The notes: generated from the sequence alone by a model not told the origin. Shown: positions 15,248 to 23,919, numbered from the stretch's first letter. The stretch is 64,000 nucleotides of DNA from Spiribacter halobius (GCF_020883455.1 NZ_CP086615.1:682001-746000), one strand, 5' to 3'. A program made the numbers and translations.

Positions 15248-17152
15248 ATGATCCGATTCGAGAATCTCGCCCTGCGCCGCGGACCCGACGTGTTGCTGGA
15301 AGGGGCCGATGTGACCCTCCATGCCGGGCAGAAGGTCGGGCTGGTGGGCGCCAACGGCACCGGCAAGAGCTCCCTGTTTGCGCTGCTGCAGGGCGAGCTC
15401 GGGGCCGATGCCGGGGCGGTGCACGTGCCCGGGCACTGGACCATCTCGCACATGGCCCAGGAGACCCCGGCGCTGGCACGGCCGGCGCTGGAGTTCGTGC
15501 TCGATGGCGACAGCGAGCTGCGGGCCGCGGAGGCGGAGGTGGCCGCGGCTCACGAGGGCGGGGACGGCGAGCGCATCGCCCACGCCCATGCCCGCCTCGA
15601 GGCCGCCGGCGGCTATGACGCCGAGGCGCGGGCGGGGGAGCTGCTGCACGGGCTGGGCTTCGCCCCGGAGACGCACCAGCGCCCGGTGGCGGAGTTCTCC
15701 GGCGGCTGGCGGGTGCGGCTCAATCTGGCACGGGCACTGATGTGCCCCTCTGATCTGCTGCTGCTGGACGAGCCCACCAACCATCTGGATCTGGAGGCGG
15801 TGCTCTGGCTCGAGCAGTGGCTGCGCAACTACGGCGGCACCCTGCTGCTCATCGCCCATGACCGTGACTTCCTGGATGCGGTGGTGGACGGCATCCTCCA
15901 CATCGAGCACCGCCGGCTGACGTTCTACCGCGGCGGGTACACGGCCTTCGAGCGCCAGCGAGCGGAACGGCTGGCACAGCAGCAGGCGCTGTTCGAGCGC
16001 CAGCAGCGCGAGATCGCCCATATGGAGCGCTTCATCGAGCGCTTCCGGGCCAAGGCCACCAAGGCGCGAGCGGCCCAGAGCCGGATAAAGGCGCTGGAGC
16101 GCATGGAGACGGTTGCCCCCGCGCACGTCGACTCGCCGTTCCGGTTCGAGTTTCCGCCGGCGCCGCCGGCGGGCAACCCGCTGCTGGCGCTGGAGAATGT
16201 GAGCCTCGGCTACGGCGGCAAGCCGCTGCTGGAGGGCCTTCGCCACACCCTGGCGCCGGGCGACCGCATCGGCCTGCTCGGACCGAACGGGGCGGGCAAG
16301 TCGACCCTGGTGCGGGCCCTCGCCGGCGAGCTCGAGCCTCTGCGTGGGGAGATCCAGCGCGCCCGGAACCTCGCGGTCGGCTACTTCGCCCAGCATCAGC
16401 TCGAGCAGCTGGACCCGGCGGCGAGCCCGGCGCTGCATCTCTCGCGGCTGTCGCCGCGGGCGGAGCCGCAACGGCTGCGTGATTTCCTTGGCGGTTTCGG
16501 CTTCCACGGCGAGCAGGCGCTGGCGCCGGTGGCGCCGCTCTCGGGGGGTGAGAAGGCACGCCTGGTGCTGGCGCTGCTGGTCTGGCAGGCGCCCAACCTG
16601 CTGCTGCTGGACGAGCCCACCAACCATCTGGACCTGGAGATGCGTCACGCGCTCAACGTGGCGCTGCAGGGCTTCGAGGGGGCGGTGGTCGTGGTCTCCC
16701 ACGACCGCTACCTGCTGCAGACCACGGTGGCCGATTACTGGCTGGTGGCGGATGGCCGGGTGCGCGCCTTCGACGGCGATCTCGAGGACTACCGCCGCTG
16801 GCTGGGTCGTCAGCGGCGGGAGGGCGCCGCCGCGCCGGCCGCGCGCGCCGCGCCCCGGCCGCGTGCCACCGGTCGGCGTGACGATCGCCGCGCCGAGGCA
16901 CAGCGCCGTCAGGCCCTGCAGCCCCTGCGGCGACGGGTGGAGGATGCAGTGCGGGCGCTGGAGCGCACCCACGGTGAGCTCGCCGAGATGGAGAAGGCGC
17001 TGGCCGATCCCGCGCTGTACGCGCCGGAGCGCAAGGGCGAGCTGAACGATCTGCTGCGCCGCCAGGGCCGGCTGGAACAGCGCCGCGACGAGCTGGAGCA
17101 GGAGTGGATGGCCGCCGAGGAGGCCCTGGAGCAGGCCCGCGTGGATGGCTGA
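15248..17152 (+). CDS. yheS: ABC-F family ATPase YheS
   Basis: ABC-F proteins are soluble twin-ATPase factors that act on ribosomes. This 634-residue protein has two ABC cassettes: Walker A GANGTGKSS near residue 35 and GPNGAGKST near residue 345. The signatures are FSGGW and LSGGE, and LLLDEPTNHLDLE occurs twice. The linker between cassettes is rich in Gln, Arg and Lys and predicted helical, followed by an Arg-rich C-terminal coiled region. Length and the start MIRFENLALRRG match YheS rather than Uup. The stop overlaps truC. Confidence 0.88.
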   Translation: MIRFENLALRRGPDVLLEGADVTLHAGQKVGLVGANGTGKSSLFALLQGELGADAGAVHVPGHWTISHMAQETPALARPALEFVLDGDSELRAAEAEVAAAHEGGDGERIAHAHARLEAAGGYDAEARAGELLHGLGFAPETHQRPVAEFSGGWRVRLNLARALMCPSDLLLLDEPTNHLDLEAVLWLEQWLRNYGGTLLLIAHDRDFLDAVVDGILHIEHRRLTFYRGGYTAFERQRAERLAQQQALFERQQREIAHMERFIERFRAKATKARAAQSRIKALERMETVAPAHVDSPFRFEFPPAPPAGNPLLALENVSLGYGGKPLLEGLRHTLAPGDRIGLLGPNGAGKSTLVRALAGELEPLRGEIQRARNLAVGYFAQHQLEQLDPAASPALHLSRLSPRAEPQRLRDFLGGFGFHGEQALAPVAPLSGGEKARLVLALLVWQAPNLLLLDEPTNHLDLEMRHALNVALQGFEGAVVVVSHDRYLLQTTVADYWLVADGRVRAFDGDLEDYRRWLGRQRREGAAAPAARAAPRPRATGRRDDRRAEAQRRQALQPLRRRVEDAVRALERTHGELAEMEKALADPALYAPERKGELNDLLRRQGRLEQRRDELEQEWMAAEEALEQARVDG

Positions 17153-17870
17153 AGTGCGGCCGCCGCCCTTGCCGGTGCTCTACCGGGACGAACGGCTGAT
17201 CGCGGTGCACAAGCCCTCCGGGCTGCTGGTCCACCGCACCGGGCTGGACGGCACCCGCGAAGTCGCGCTTCAGCGTGTGCGCGACCAGCTCGGGCAGCGC
17301 ATCTACCCGGTGCATCGGCTGGACCGGGCGACCTCCGGCGTGCTGCTCTTCGGCCTCGACCCCGGGGCCGCCGGCGCGGTAGCCGAGCGCTTTCGCGAAC
17401 ATCGAATGGGCAAGCTCTACCTGGCCCTGGTGCGCGGCTGGCCGCCGGCGAGCGGGCTCATCGCCCGGCCTCTGGCGCGGCACAAGGGCGGCGAGCCGCG
17501 CCTGGCCCGCACGCGCTTCCGTACGCTGACCCGGGTGCAGCTGCCGATTCCGGTGGCGAAATGGCCGACGGCCCGCTATGCGCTGGTGGCCCTGGTGCCG
17601 CTCACGGGGCGGCGGCATCAGCTGCGCCGGCACATGGCCGGCATCAGCCATCCCGTGGTCGGGGACACGACCCACGGCGACGGGCGCCACAACCGTCTGG
17701 TGCGTGCGCACTTCGACAGTCACCGTCTGCTCCTGCACGCCTGGCGCATCAGCTGGTGCGAGGCCGGCCTGCGCCGGCGGGTGACGGCGCCGCTACCGGA
17801 GGACTTCGCCGGACCGCTCCTGGCGATGGGCCTGCTGGATGCGGCAGCGGTGAGACTGGCGAGCGCCTGA
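17145..17870 (+). CDS. truC: tRNA pseudouridine(65) synthase
   Basis: The 241-residue enzyme carries the RluA-family catalytic motif HRLDRATSGVLLFG with its essential Asp near residue 60. It also has the family C-terminal blocks GRRHQLRRHMAGISHPVVGD and RLLLHAW. Specific likeness to TruC is seen in the N-terminal VLYRDERLIAVHKPSG and the missing S4 domain. It isomerises U65 in tRNA(Ile) and tRNA(Asp) in E. coli. The ATG overlaps the end of yheS by eight bases. Confidence 0.86.
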   Translation: MAEVRPPPLPVLYRDERLIAVHKPSGLLVHRTGLDGTREVALQRVRDQLGQRIYPVHRLDRATSGVLLFGLDPGAAGAVAERFREHRMGKLYLALVRGWPPASGLIARPLARHKGGEPRLARTRFRTLTRVQLPIPVAKWPTARYALVALVPLTGRRHQLRRHMAGISHPVVGDTTHGDGRHNRLVRAHFDSHRLLLHAWRISWCEAGLRRRVTAPLPEDFAGPLLAMGLLDAAAVRLASA

Positions 17871-17896
17871 TCGACATCATGTAGCGTTGCTTCCCC

Positions 17897-18076
17897 AGCC
17901 CGGATATCTTACCGATTCACGGCTGCGGTCGCGGATCTGGCGGGCAGTCCGGCGTTTCGCTCGGTCCGGGTGCTCGACGTACTGTCGAGTACGCCTGCGC
18001 GCCCGGACTCTCCCGCGCCTTGTCCTGCCCGCCATCTCCACGCCCTCGCTTCGCGAATCGGTAAGATATCCGGGCT
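17897..18076. repeat. Family C palindrome C1, 22-bp arms
   Basis: A perfect 22-bp inverted repeat (17897-17918 with 18055-18076, containing CGGATATCTTACCGATTC) is separated by 136 bases with further palindromy around CTCGACGTACTGTCGAG. The right half, GCCCGCCATCTCCACGCCCT onward, recurs at 58188-58224. It fills the gap between truC and the carbonic anhydrase gene. Confidence 0.75.
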
Positions 18077-18121
18077 AGGGCTATAGTGCCGTGCGCAGGA
18101 AACCGCAGCGAGGTGAGGGTC

Positions 18122-18760
18122 ATGCGGCTGCTGCCCCAGCTCTTCGACAACAACCGGCGCTGGTCGGAGCGATTGCGCGCCCGCGAGCCTGAGTTCTTCC
18201 ACCGCCAGGCCCGGCAGCAGAGCCCTCCATATCTATGGATCGGCTGTGCCGACAGCCGCGTGCCGGCGAACGACGTGGTGGACCTGCCGCCCGGGGACGT
18301 CTTCGTCCACCGCAATATCGCCAATCAGATCGTGCCGAGCGACCTGAACGCGCTCTCGGTGCTTGCCTACGGTGTGGACGTGCTCAAGGTGCGCCACGTC
18401 ATCGTCTGTGGGCATTACGGCTGCGGCGGGGTGCGGGCGGCCCTGGACTCGGCGCCGGCCGGCCTGGTGGAGCACTGGCTTGGCCACGTCAGGCAGGTCT
18501 ACCGGCTGCACCGGAACATGCTCGACCCCCTCGAGCCGGAGGCGCGGGTGCACCGCCTCTGCGAGCTCAACGTCCTCGAGCAGGTGCGCAACGTCGCGCG
18601 CACGCCCGTGGTGCGGGACGCCTGGGCCCGCGGCCAGCCGCTCGCGGTGCACGGCTGGGTCTATGATCTCGAGGACGGCCGGCTGCACGACCTGGACGTG
18701 ACCGCCGAGTCCCCTGGCGACTTCGAGGCCGCCTACGACCGGGCGCTGGCGAGGCCATGA
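18122..18760 (+). CDS. can: Beta-class carbonic anhydrase
   Basis: The enzyme interconverts CO2 and bicarbonate. The 212-residue protein shows the beta-class zinc ligands: Cys and Asp in IGCADSRVPAND, and His and Cys in VCGHYGCGGVRAAL. The ATG at 18122 follows a strong GAGGTGAGG ribosome-binding site. Length matches E. coli Can (220). The next gene, ybaK, overlaps the stop by four bases. Confidence 0.93.
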   Translation: MRLLPQLFDNNRRWSERLRAREPEFFHRQARQQSPPYLWIGCADSRVPANDVVDLPPGDVFVHRNIANQIVPSDLNALSVLAYGVDVLKVRHVIVCGHYGCGGVRAALDSAPAGLVEHWLGHVRQVYRLHRNMLDPLEPEARVHRLCELNVLEQVRNVARTPVVRDAWARGQPLAVHGWVYDLEDGRLHDLDVTAESPGDFEAAYDRALARP

Positions 18761-19236
18761 CCCCGGCGGTGGCCGCTCTGCGCCGGGCGCGCGTGGCCCA
18801 CCGGCTGCTCGAATACCGGCACGACCCGGCCGTCGCCTCCTACGGCATGGAGGCTGTGGAGGTGCTGGGCCTGCCCGCGGCGGCCGTGTTCAAGACCCTC
18901 GTGCTCAGCGCGCCGGACTCTCGGCTGGCCGTCGCCATGGTGCCGGTGACCGCGGAGGTGGACCTCAAGGCAGCCGCGGCCGCCCTGGGCTGGAAGCGGG
19001 CGGCCCTCGCCGAGGCGGCCACTGCCGAGCGTGCCACCGGCTACGTCCTGGGCGGCATCAGCCCCTTCGGCCAGAAGCGCCGGCTGCCTGCGGTGCTGGA
19101 TCAAAGCGCCCGCGCTCAGGCGCTGGTGTACGTGAGCGGCGGTCGGCGCGGCCTGGAGATTGAACTGAGCCCGGCTGCGCTGATCGAACAGACAGGCGCC
19201 GCGCTTGCGGCACTGGCGCGTCACCGCGCCCGATGA
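18757..19236 (+). CDS. ybaK: Cys-tRNA(Pro) deacylase YbaK
   Basis: YbaK hydrolyses Cys mischarged on tRNA(Pro). The 159-residue protein has the YbaK/EbsC fold with the conserved Lys in AVFKTLVL and the glycine-rich loop GYVLGGISPFGQKRRLP. The ATG overlaps the carbonic anhydrase stop (ATGA). Specificity is inferred from similarity to YbaK rather than ProX. Confidence 0.87.
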   Translation: MTPAVAALRRARVAHRLLEYRHDPAVASYGMEAVEVLGLPAAAVFKTLVLSAPDSRLAVAMVPVTAEVDLKAAAAALGWKRAALAEAATAERATGYVLGGISPFGQKRRLPAVLDQSARAQALVYVSGGRRGLEIELSPAALIEQTGAALAALARHRAR

Positions 19237-19258
19237 GGCCAGGCTGGAGCGGGATGCT

Positions 19259-19774
19259 ATGCGTGTCTTCGTTGCCCTGATCACCACACTCCTGCTCGCC
19301 GGTTGCGCCAACATGCCCGAGGCGCTCCAGGGCGTGCCGGAGTCGGCGCCGATGCCTGCCGCGGTGCGTGCCGACCCCGATGCCTTCGCGGGCGAGCGGG
19401 TGCGCTGGGGCGGGCGCATCGTCGAGGTGGAGAACACCTCCGGAGAGACCCGCATCGCCGTTCTCGCCCGTGCCCTGCAGGGCGGCGGGCGGCCCGGCGA
19501 CACGACCGCCGGCGGGCGTTTTCTCGCGCGCTTCGAGGGGTTCGTGGATCCGGCGGAGTATGCCGCCGGCCGCGAGATCACCGTGGTGGGCGAGGTCGTA
19601 GGCGCCGAGACCCGGCGGATCGGCGACTACCCCTATCGCTATCCGGTGGTGGCGGTGGAGCGCCACGTCCTCTGGGCAGAGCCGGCGCCGGCGCCGCCGC
19701 CGCGGTACTATGACCCCTGGTACGGGCCGTACTACAGTCCCTTCTACCCTCATCGCTACCCCTGGTATTACTGA
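19259..19774 (+). CDS. Slp family outer membrane lipoprotein, first copy
   Basis: The 171-residue protein has a short lipoprotein signal with lipobox LLAGC (Cys near residue 17). The Slp fold follows, with VRWGGRIVEVENTSGETRIA and GRFLARFEGFVDPAEY. Its last 25 residues are extremely rich in Tyr, Pro and Trp, an unusual tail absent from the second copy. Slp proteins are starvation- or acid-induced envelope lipoproteins of uncertain role. It precedes a paralog by 13 bases. Confidence 0.82.
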   Translation: MRVFVALITTLLLAGCANMPEALQGVPESAPMPAAVRADPDAFAGERVRWGGRIVEVENTSGETRIAVLARALQGGGRPGDTTAGGRFLARFEGFVDPAEYAAGREITVVGEVVGAETRRIGDYPYRYPVVAVERHVLWAEPAPAPPPRYYDPWYGPYYSPFYPHRYPWYY

Positions 19775-19787
19775 TGTCGGGAGAGGA

Positions 19788-20282
19788 ATGGCACCCGTGA
19801 CTCGAGCCCTCCTCGCCGTGCTGGCCGCCATCGCCCTTGTCGGCTGCGCCACGCCGCCGCTGGATGCGTCGAACGCCGACCGCGACCTGCAGCCCCGGGA
19901 CGCGGTGCTGGGCGACGGCGCCGAGGGCCGGCGGGTGCTATGGGGCGGCACCGTGGTAGGGGTGACCAACGAGGCCGAGGAGACCCTGCTGGAGGTGCTG
20001 GGTTATCCCCTGGCGCGGGACCAGCGCCCGGACACCGACCGCAGCGCCACGGGTCGTTTCCTGATCGTGGAGGAGGGCTTCCTCGACCCGGCGGATTACG
20101 CCCCGGGCCGGGAGGTCAGCGTGGTCGGCCCGGTCACCGGTACCCGGGACGGCCGTGTCGGTGAGCATGCCTACACCTACCCGGTGGTGGCCGCCGAGCA
20201 GCTGGAGCTCTGGCCCCGCCGCCGGGACACACCAACCCCGCCCAGGGTCCGCTTCGGCGTGGGCGTCATTTTCTCCAACTAG
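19788..20282 (+). CDS. Slp family outer membrane lipoprotein, second copy
   Basis: The 164-residue protein has lipobox ALVGC (Cys near residue 20) and the same fold as its upstream neighbour: VLWGGTVVGVTNEAEETLLE and GRFLIVEEGFLDPADYAPGR. The ATG at 19788 has GGGAGAGG upstream. The two genes look like a tandem duplication that has diverged. The C-terminus is short and Arg/Pro-rich rather than Tyr-rich. A 556-base repeat-filled gap follows. Confidence 0.82.
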   Translation: MAPVTRALLAVLAAIALVGCATPPLDASNADRDLQPRDAVLGDGAEGRRVLWGGTVVGVTNEAEETLLEVLGYPLARDQRPDTDRSATGRFLIVEEGFLDPADYAPGREVSVVGPVTGTRDGRVGEHAYTYPVVAAEQLELWPRRRDTPTPPRVRFGVGVIFSN

Positions 20283-20349
20283 TATCCGTGCGAGCTCGGC
20301 TGCACCAGGCGAATGCCGGAAATTGCAGGCGCCTTCACGCGCCGGGGCA

Positions 20350-20459
20350 GGGCCGGAGCCGGCAGCGCCTCCCGGGACACGCCGTGAATACGTCCCTGTA
20401 GGCTCGTAGGCGAGGTCCCTCTCGCCTACGGTCCCGGGAGGCGCTACCGGCTCCGGCCC
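20350..20459 (+). repeat. Family A covarying hairpin element, copy A6
   Basis: The stem starts GGGCCGGAGCCGG and pairs with its complement ending CCGGCTCCGGCCC with one mismatch. The core CGGGACACGCCGTGAA is followed by TGTAGGCTC and the inner hairpin GTAGGCGAG / CTCGCCTAC. It forms a head-to-head pair with A7 across a 47-base spacer. Confidence 0.8.
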
Positions 20460-20506
20460 TTCAACCGCCGTGGCACATTGACGCCTGATAAGCCCCGGCG
20501 GGTGAA

Positions 20507-20616
20507 GGTCCGGGCGTGGTGTCTTCTGCCGGGACCGTAGGCGACAGGGATGTCGCCTTCGAGCCCCCAGGGATGGGTTCACGGCGTGTCCCGGCAGAAG
20601 ACACCACGCCCGGACC
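20507..20616 (-). repeat. Family A covarying hairpin element, copy A7 (inverted)
   Basis: A perfect 29-bp stem (20507-20535 with 20588-20616, starting GGTCCGGGCGTGGTG) encloses the core in reverse orientation and the inner hairpin GTAGGCGACA / TGTCGCCTTC. The right flank, CCTCGGCGGCCCGAGCAGCC, is the same as beside A10. Confidence 0.8.
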
Positions 20617-20652
20617 TGCCTCGGCGGCCCGAGCAGCCGCCGCTTTCCGGGC

Positions 20653-20695
20653 GACACAGGGATGTCTCCACGGCGTGTCCCGGGAGGCGCTGCCG
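20653..20695 (-). repeat. Family A element, degenerate partial copy A8
   Basis: ACAGGGATGTC followed by CACGGCGTGTCCCGGGAGG and CGCTGCCGG retain the inverted core and one stem arm only. The arm is the complement of the left arm of A6. The following CGGCGCGTGAAG mirrors the left flank of A6. Confidence 0.55.
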
Positions 20696-20787
20696 GTTCC
20701 TGCCAAGCCTCGGCGCGTGAAGCCTGGCCTTCATGCCCGCAAGGGATTTGCTCGGCATAACCGGGCTCCCAGCGCGGTGTTGCCCAT

Positions 20788-20842
20788 CTAGCCCGCATAT
20801 CTCCACCCCCATAGGCGTGAAGCGGTGAGATATGCGGGCTAG
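20788..20842. repeat. Family C palindrome C2 overlapping the lysE stop
   Basis: CTAGCCCGCATATCTC at 20788-20803 pairs perfectly with GAGATATGCGGGCTAG at 20827-20842. The stop codon of the LysE gene (20839-20841) lies inside the right arm, so the element also serves as the gene's 3' end hairpin. Single arms of the same motif occur at 27702-27716 and 29364-29385. Confidence 0.75.
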
Positions 20843-21453
20843 CGGGCGGCGATGAGCCAAACGCAGCTGGCGGTGAGCAGGCCCATGGTGACGTTGAAGG
20901 CCCGCCAGGCGGCCGGAGTGCGCAGGAGGCGCGCGATGGCGACGCCGAAACCCGCCCAGAGACTCACCGAGGGCAGGTTGACCAGGGTGCAGACCACCGC
21001 GACCGCGGCGGCGGAAGCGACGTAGCCGTCGCCGGCGAGGGTAAAGGTGCCCACCGCCGTGATCGCCATCACCCATGCCTTCGGGTTCACGTACTGGAAT
21101 GCCGCCGCCTCGTGAAAGCGCAGCGGCCGGCCCTCGCCGGGGGCCCGCTCCGAAGGCGGCGCTGCGCGGGCAATGCGCCAGGCGAGATAGAGCAGGTAGG
21201 CGCTCCCCGCCATCCGCAGCGCGGTCTGCAGCTCCGGGTAGCGGATGAACAGGGCGCCGAGGCCCGCGGCCACGATCAGGATCAGGCTGCAGAAGCCGAG
21301 GCTCACCCCGAGCATGTGGGGCAGCGTGCGGCGGAAGCCGTAGTTGGCCCCCGAGGCGGTGAGCATGATGTTGTTCGGCCCCGGCGTCACCGACATGGTG
21401 AAGGCGAACAGCGCGAGCGGCAGCAGGAAGCCCTGCACGGTGAGCCCGGTCAT
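20839..21453 (-). CDS. LysE/RhtB family amino acid exporter
   Basis: The 204-residue inner-membrane protein has about six hydrophobic segments. It has the LysE signature SVTPGPNNIMLTASGANYGFR in the first segment region and the later NPKAWVM. Members export amino acids or derivatives such as lysine, threonine or homoserine; the substrate here is not determined. It follows the AlaX gene with almost no gap and would share its promoter, opposite the MocR regulator. Its stop lies within palindrome C2. Confidence 0.86.
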   Translation of the reverse strand: MTGLTVQGFLLPLALFAFTMSVTPGPNNIMLTASGANYGFRRTLPHMLGVSLGFCSLILIVAAGLGALFIRYPELQTALRMAGSAYLLYLAWRIARAAPPSERAPGEGRPLRFHEAAAFQYVNPKAWVMAITAVGTFTLAGDGYVASAAAVAVVCTLVNLPSVSLWAGFGVAIARLLRTPAAWRAFNVTMGLLTASCVWLIAAR

Positions 21454-21454
21454 G

Positions 21455-22165
21455 TCACGGGGCCTCGAGGGCGAGGGTCACCCGGCGGTTGCGCCGGCCC
21501 TTGCTGCGGATGGCGGTAACGCGAACCGGGCCGATCTCGCCGGTGCGGGCGACGTGGGTGCCGCCGCAGGGCTGGTAGTCCACGTCCTCGCCGATCCGCA
21601 CCATGCGCAGCTGCCCGGTGCCCCGGGGTGGCTGCACGGACATGGTTCGCACCAGCTCCGGGCGCTGGTCGAGCAGCGTCTCGTCCACGTACTCCACGCG
21701 CACCGGGTGGTCGGCGGCCACAAGGGCCCGCAGGCCGGCGGTGAGCGCTTCGACATCGAGCGCAAGGTCCGCGGCGTCGAAGTCCAGCCGGCCCTCGGCC
21801 TCGCCGATGGCGCCACCGGTGACGCCGGCGGGAATGAGCGAAACCAGCAGGTGCAGCGCCGTGTGCACGCGCATGTGCCGGTGGCGGCGCGGCCAGTCCA
21901 GGCTGACCGTCACGCGCTCCCCTGGCGCAGGCATCCCCGCGTCTGCCGGGAGCACATGGCGCGGCCGGCCGTCGGGGCCGCGCAGGGTGTCGGTGACGGC
22001 GACCTCCCCGGCCGCCATGCGCAGGCGTGCCCGGTCCCCGGGCTGGCCGCCGCCTCGCACGTAGCAGACGGTGCGGTCGAGGACGAGGCCGTGCTCGTCC
22101 GCCGCCAGCACCCGCGCCGCGGTCTCACGTGCGTAGGGATCCCGGTAGTAGAGCAGCTCGGTCAT
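21455..22165 (-). CDS. AlaX-type alanyl-tRNA editing protein
   Basis: The 236-residue protein is a freestanding relative of the alanyl-tRNA synthetase editing domain, which removes Ser or Gly mischarged on tRNA(Ala). The zinc-binding motifs are visible: HTALH near residue 102 and CGGTH near residue 200. The N-terminal YVRGGGQPGD block is also typical. It is co-directional with the LysE exporter (one-base gap). Control by the divergent MocR regulator is inferred from the palindrome next to its start. Confidence 0.85.
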   Translation of the reverse strand: MTELLYYRDPYARETAARVLAADEHGLVLDRTVCYVRGGGQPGDRARLRMAAGEVAVTDTLRGPDGRPRHVLPADAGMPAPGERVTVSLDWPRRHRHMRVHTALHLLVSLIPAGVTGGAIGEAEGRLDFDAADLALDVEALTAGLRALVAADHPVRVEYVDETLLDQRPELVRTMSVQPPRGTGQLRMVRIGEDVDYQPCGGTHVARTGEIGPVRVTAIRSKGRRNRRVTLALEAP

Positions 22166-22176
22166 GGCAGCGCCCT

Positions 22177-22192
22177 TTTGTATCGATACAAA
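22177..22192. promoter_or_regulatory. Perfect 16-bp palindrome, likely MocR operator 1
   Basis: TTTGTATCGATACAAA is a perfect palindrome lying 11 bases upstream of the alaX ATG. Its half-site (TTGTAT / ATACAA) recurs in the second candidate operator over the mocR start. GntR-type helix-turn-helix proteins commonly bind such sites. Confidence 0.6.
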
Positions 22193-22262
22193 TTGAGAGA
22201 TATTGGTACGATATTGCGGTCAAGCCAGCTTCCAGCGGCCAAATTTCCGCGTCAAGTGTTTT

Positions 22263-22279
22263 ATTGTAATGAATACAAT
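22263..22279. promoter_or_regulatory. Likely MocR operator 2 over the mocR start codon
   Basis: ATTGTA and TACAAT form an inverted repeat around ATGAA, so the proposed operator straddles the regulator's own start codon (22269). Binding here would block its own expression, an autoregulatory arrangement. Confidence 0.5.
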
Positions 22280-23666
22280 ATGGTGCCCTGAGCTTGCCGC
22301 GCGGTCCGGCCCGCGCTACCGGGCGATCGCCGCCGCCATCGCCGAGGCCATCGAGGACGGCCGGCTGGCTCCTGGTGAGCGCCTGCCTACCCACCGCGCT
22401 CTGGCCGAGGCGCTGGGAGTGACCGTGGGCACCGTGACCCGTGGCTATGCCGAGGCCGAGCGCCAGGGACTGGTCCGTGCCCGGGTGGGCAGCGGCACCT
22501 ACGTGCGTGGTGGCGAGGCGGACCCGCCGGAGTTTGCGATTGCCGGGGATGAGGCGGCCTCCAGCCTGATCCCGATGGGGCTGAGCCTGCCCGCACCGAT
22601 TGCCCGGGAGGGCCTGCTGGCCCAGGCGCTGCGGGAGATCGCCGGCGACCGGGCGGCGCTCGCCGACGCCCTCGGCTATCACCCGGAGGCTGGCATCGCG
22701 CGCCACCGGGAGATGCTGGCGGGCTGGCTGCGCGAGGCCTGGGGCGTGCCGGTGGCGGCGGACTCGCTGCTGCTGAGCCTTGGCGGCATGCACGGCGTCT
22801 ACCTCGCCCTGCAGGCGCTGCTGCGCCCGGGCGAGACGCTGGCGAGCGAGGCGCTCACCTACCCGGGGCTGATCGCCGCCGCCCGGCAGCTCGGGCTGCG
22901 CCACGTGGGCCTCGCCATGGACGACGAGGGCCTGATCCCGGAGGCCCTCGAGGCGGCCTGCCGGCAGCAGGGTGTGCGTGCGGTCTACTGCATGCCCAAT
23001 CAGAACAACCCGACCACGGCGGTGATGTCCGAGGCCCGGCGCCAGGCCCTGCTTACGGTGGCGCGTCGCGAGGGCGTCACCGTGATCGAGGACGACGTGC
23101 ATTTGGTCGCCGCCAACGAGCGCCCGCCGAACCTGCTGGAGCTGGACCCGGAGCGGGTGGTCTACGTCACCGGCTGCTCCAAGGTGCTCGCCGGGGGGCT
23201 GCGGGTGGGGATGGTGCACGCGCCGGCGGCGCTCCTTGCCCGGCTGGCCGAGGTGCTGCGCAGCCACTGCTGGATGGCGCCGCCGCTCAACGCCGAGGTG
23301 GCCTGCCGCTGGATCGGCAGCGGTGTGGCCGATGAGCTGGCTGCGGCCCAGCGTGACGAGCTGGGTGGCCGGCAGGCTCTGGCTGCCGAGAAGCTGGCGG
23401 GCAGTGGCGCCCGCGGGCAGCCCTACGGCTTCAATCTCTGGCTGCCGCTGCCCGAACCCTGGCGGGCCAGCGCCTTCGTGCGCCGCTGCGAGGCGGAGGG
23501 TCTGTTGCTGCGCAGTGCCGAGCCCTTCACGGTGGGCAGCCTGCCCGCGCCTCAGGCGGTACGCCTCAGCTTGAGCGCGCCGGCCTCGCGGGAGGCCGTC
23601 ACCCGCGGGCTCGATATCGTCCGCCGGGTGCTGGCGGAGGCCCCGCCAGTGCAGGCGCTGGTGTGA
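22269..23666 (+). CDS. MocR-type GntR regulator with aminotransferase-like domain
   Basis: The 465-residue protein has an N-terminal GntR winged helix (GERLPTHRALAEALGVTVGTV, residues 35-60). It is fused to a class I aminotransferase fold with the PLP-binding Lys expected in YVTGCSKVLAGGLRVG. The ATG at 22269 gives a normal N-terminus. It is divergent from alaX-lysE across 103 bases containing two related palindromes, so it probably controls both directions in response to an amino acid or PLP adduct. The effector is unknown; an amino acid exported by the LysE protein is a reasonable guess. Confidence 0.88.
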   Translation: MNTIWCPELAARSGPRYRAIAAAIAEAIEDGRLAPGERLPTHRALAEALGVTVGTVTRGYAEAERQGLVRARVGSGTYVRGGEADPPEFAIAGDEAASSLIPMGLSLPAPIAREGLLAQALREIAGDRAALADALGYHPEAGIARHREMLAGWLREAWGVPVAADSLLLSLGGMHGVYLALQALLRPGETLASEALTYPGLIAAARQLGLRHVGLAMDDEGLIPEALEAACRQQGVRAVYCMPNQNNPTTAVMSEARRQALLTVARREGVTVIEDDVHLVAANERPPNLLELDPERVVYVTGCSKVLAGGLRVGMVHAPAALLARLAEVLRSHCWMAPPLNAEVACRWIGSGVADELAAAQRDELGGRQALAAEKLAGSGARGQPYGFNLWLPLPEPWRASAFVRRCEAEGLLLRSAEPFTVGSLPAPQAVRLSLSAPASREAVTRGLDIVRRVLAEAPPVQALV

Positions 23667-23762
23667 CAAATGCGCACACACCCCGCCGCAGGAGTTCGGC
23701 GGCGCGGGGCGAATGCTGTTCGGTAGCTTGAGATGAGGCCGCAGCTTCACGCGCCGGGGCAA

Positions 23763-23870
23763 GGCGGGAGCCGGCAGCCCCTCCCGGGACACGCCGTGAA
23801 TACGTCCGTGTAGGCTCGAAGGCGACATCCCTGTCGCCTACGGTCCCGGGAGGGGCTGCCGGCTCCCGCC
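23763..23870 (+). repeat. Family A covarying hairpin element, copy A9
   Basis: A perfect 28-bp stem (23763-23790 with 23843-23870, starting GGCGGGAGCCGGCAG) encloses the core CGGGACACGCCGTGAA and the inner hairpin GGCGACA / TGTCGCC with the loop TCCC. It pairs head-to-head with A10 across a spacer homologous to the A6-A7 spacer. Confidence 0.8.
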
Positions 23871-23919
23871 CTCGGACCGCCGGGGCGCATCGACGCGTGA
23901 CAAGCCCCGGCGGTCGAAT

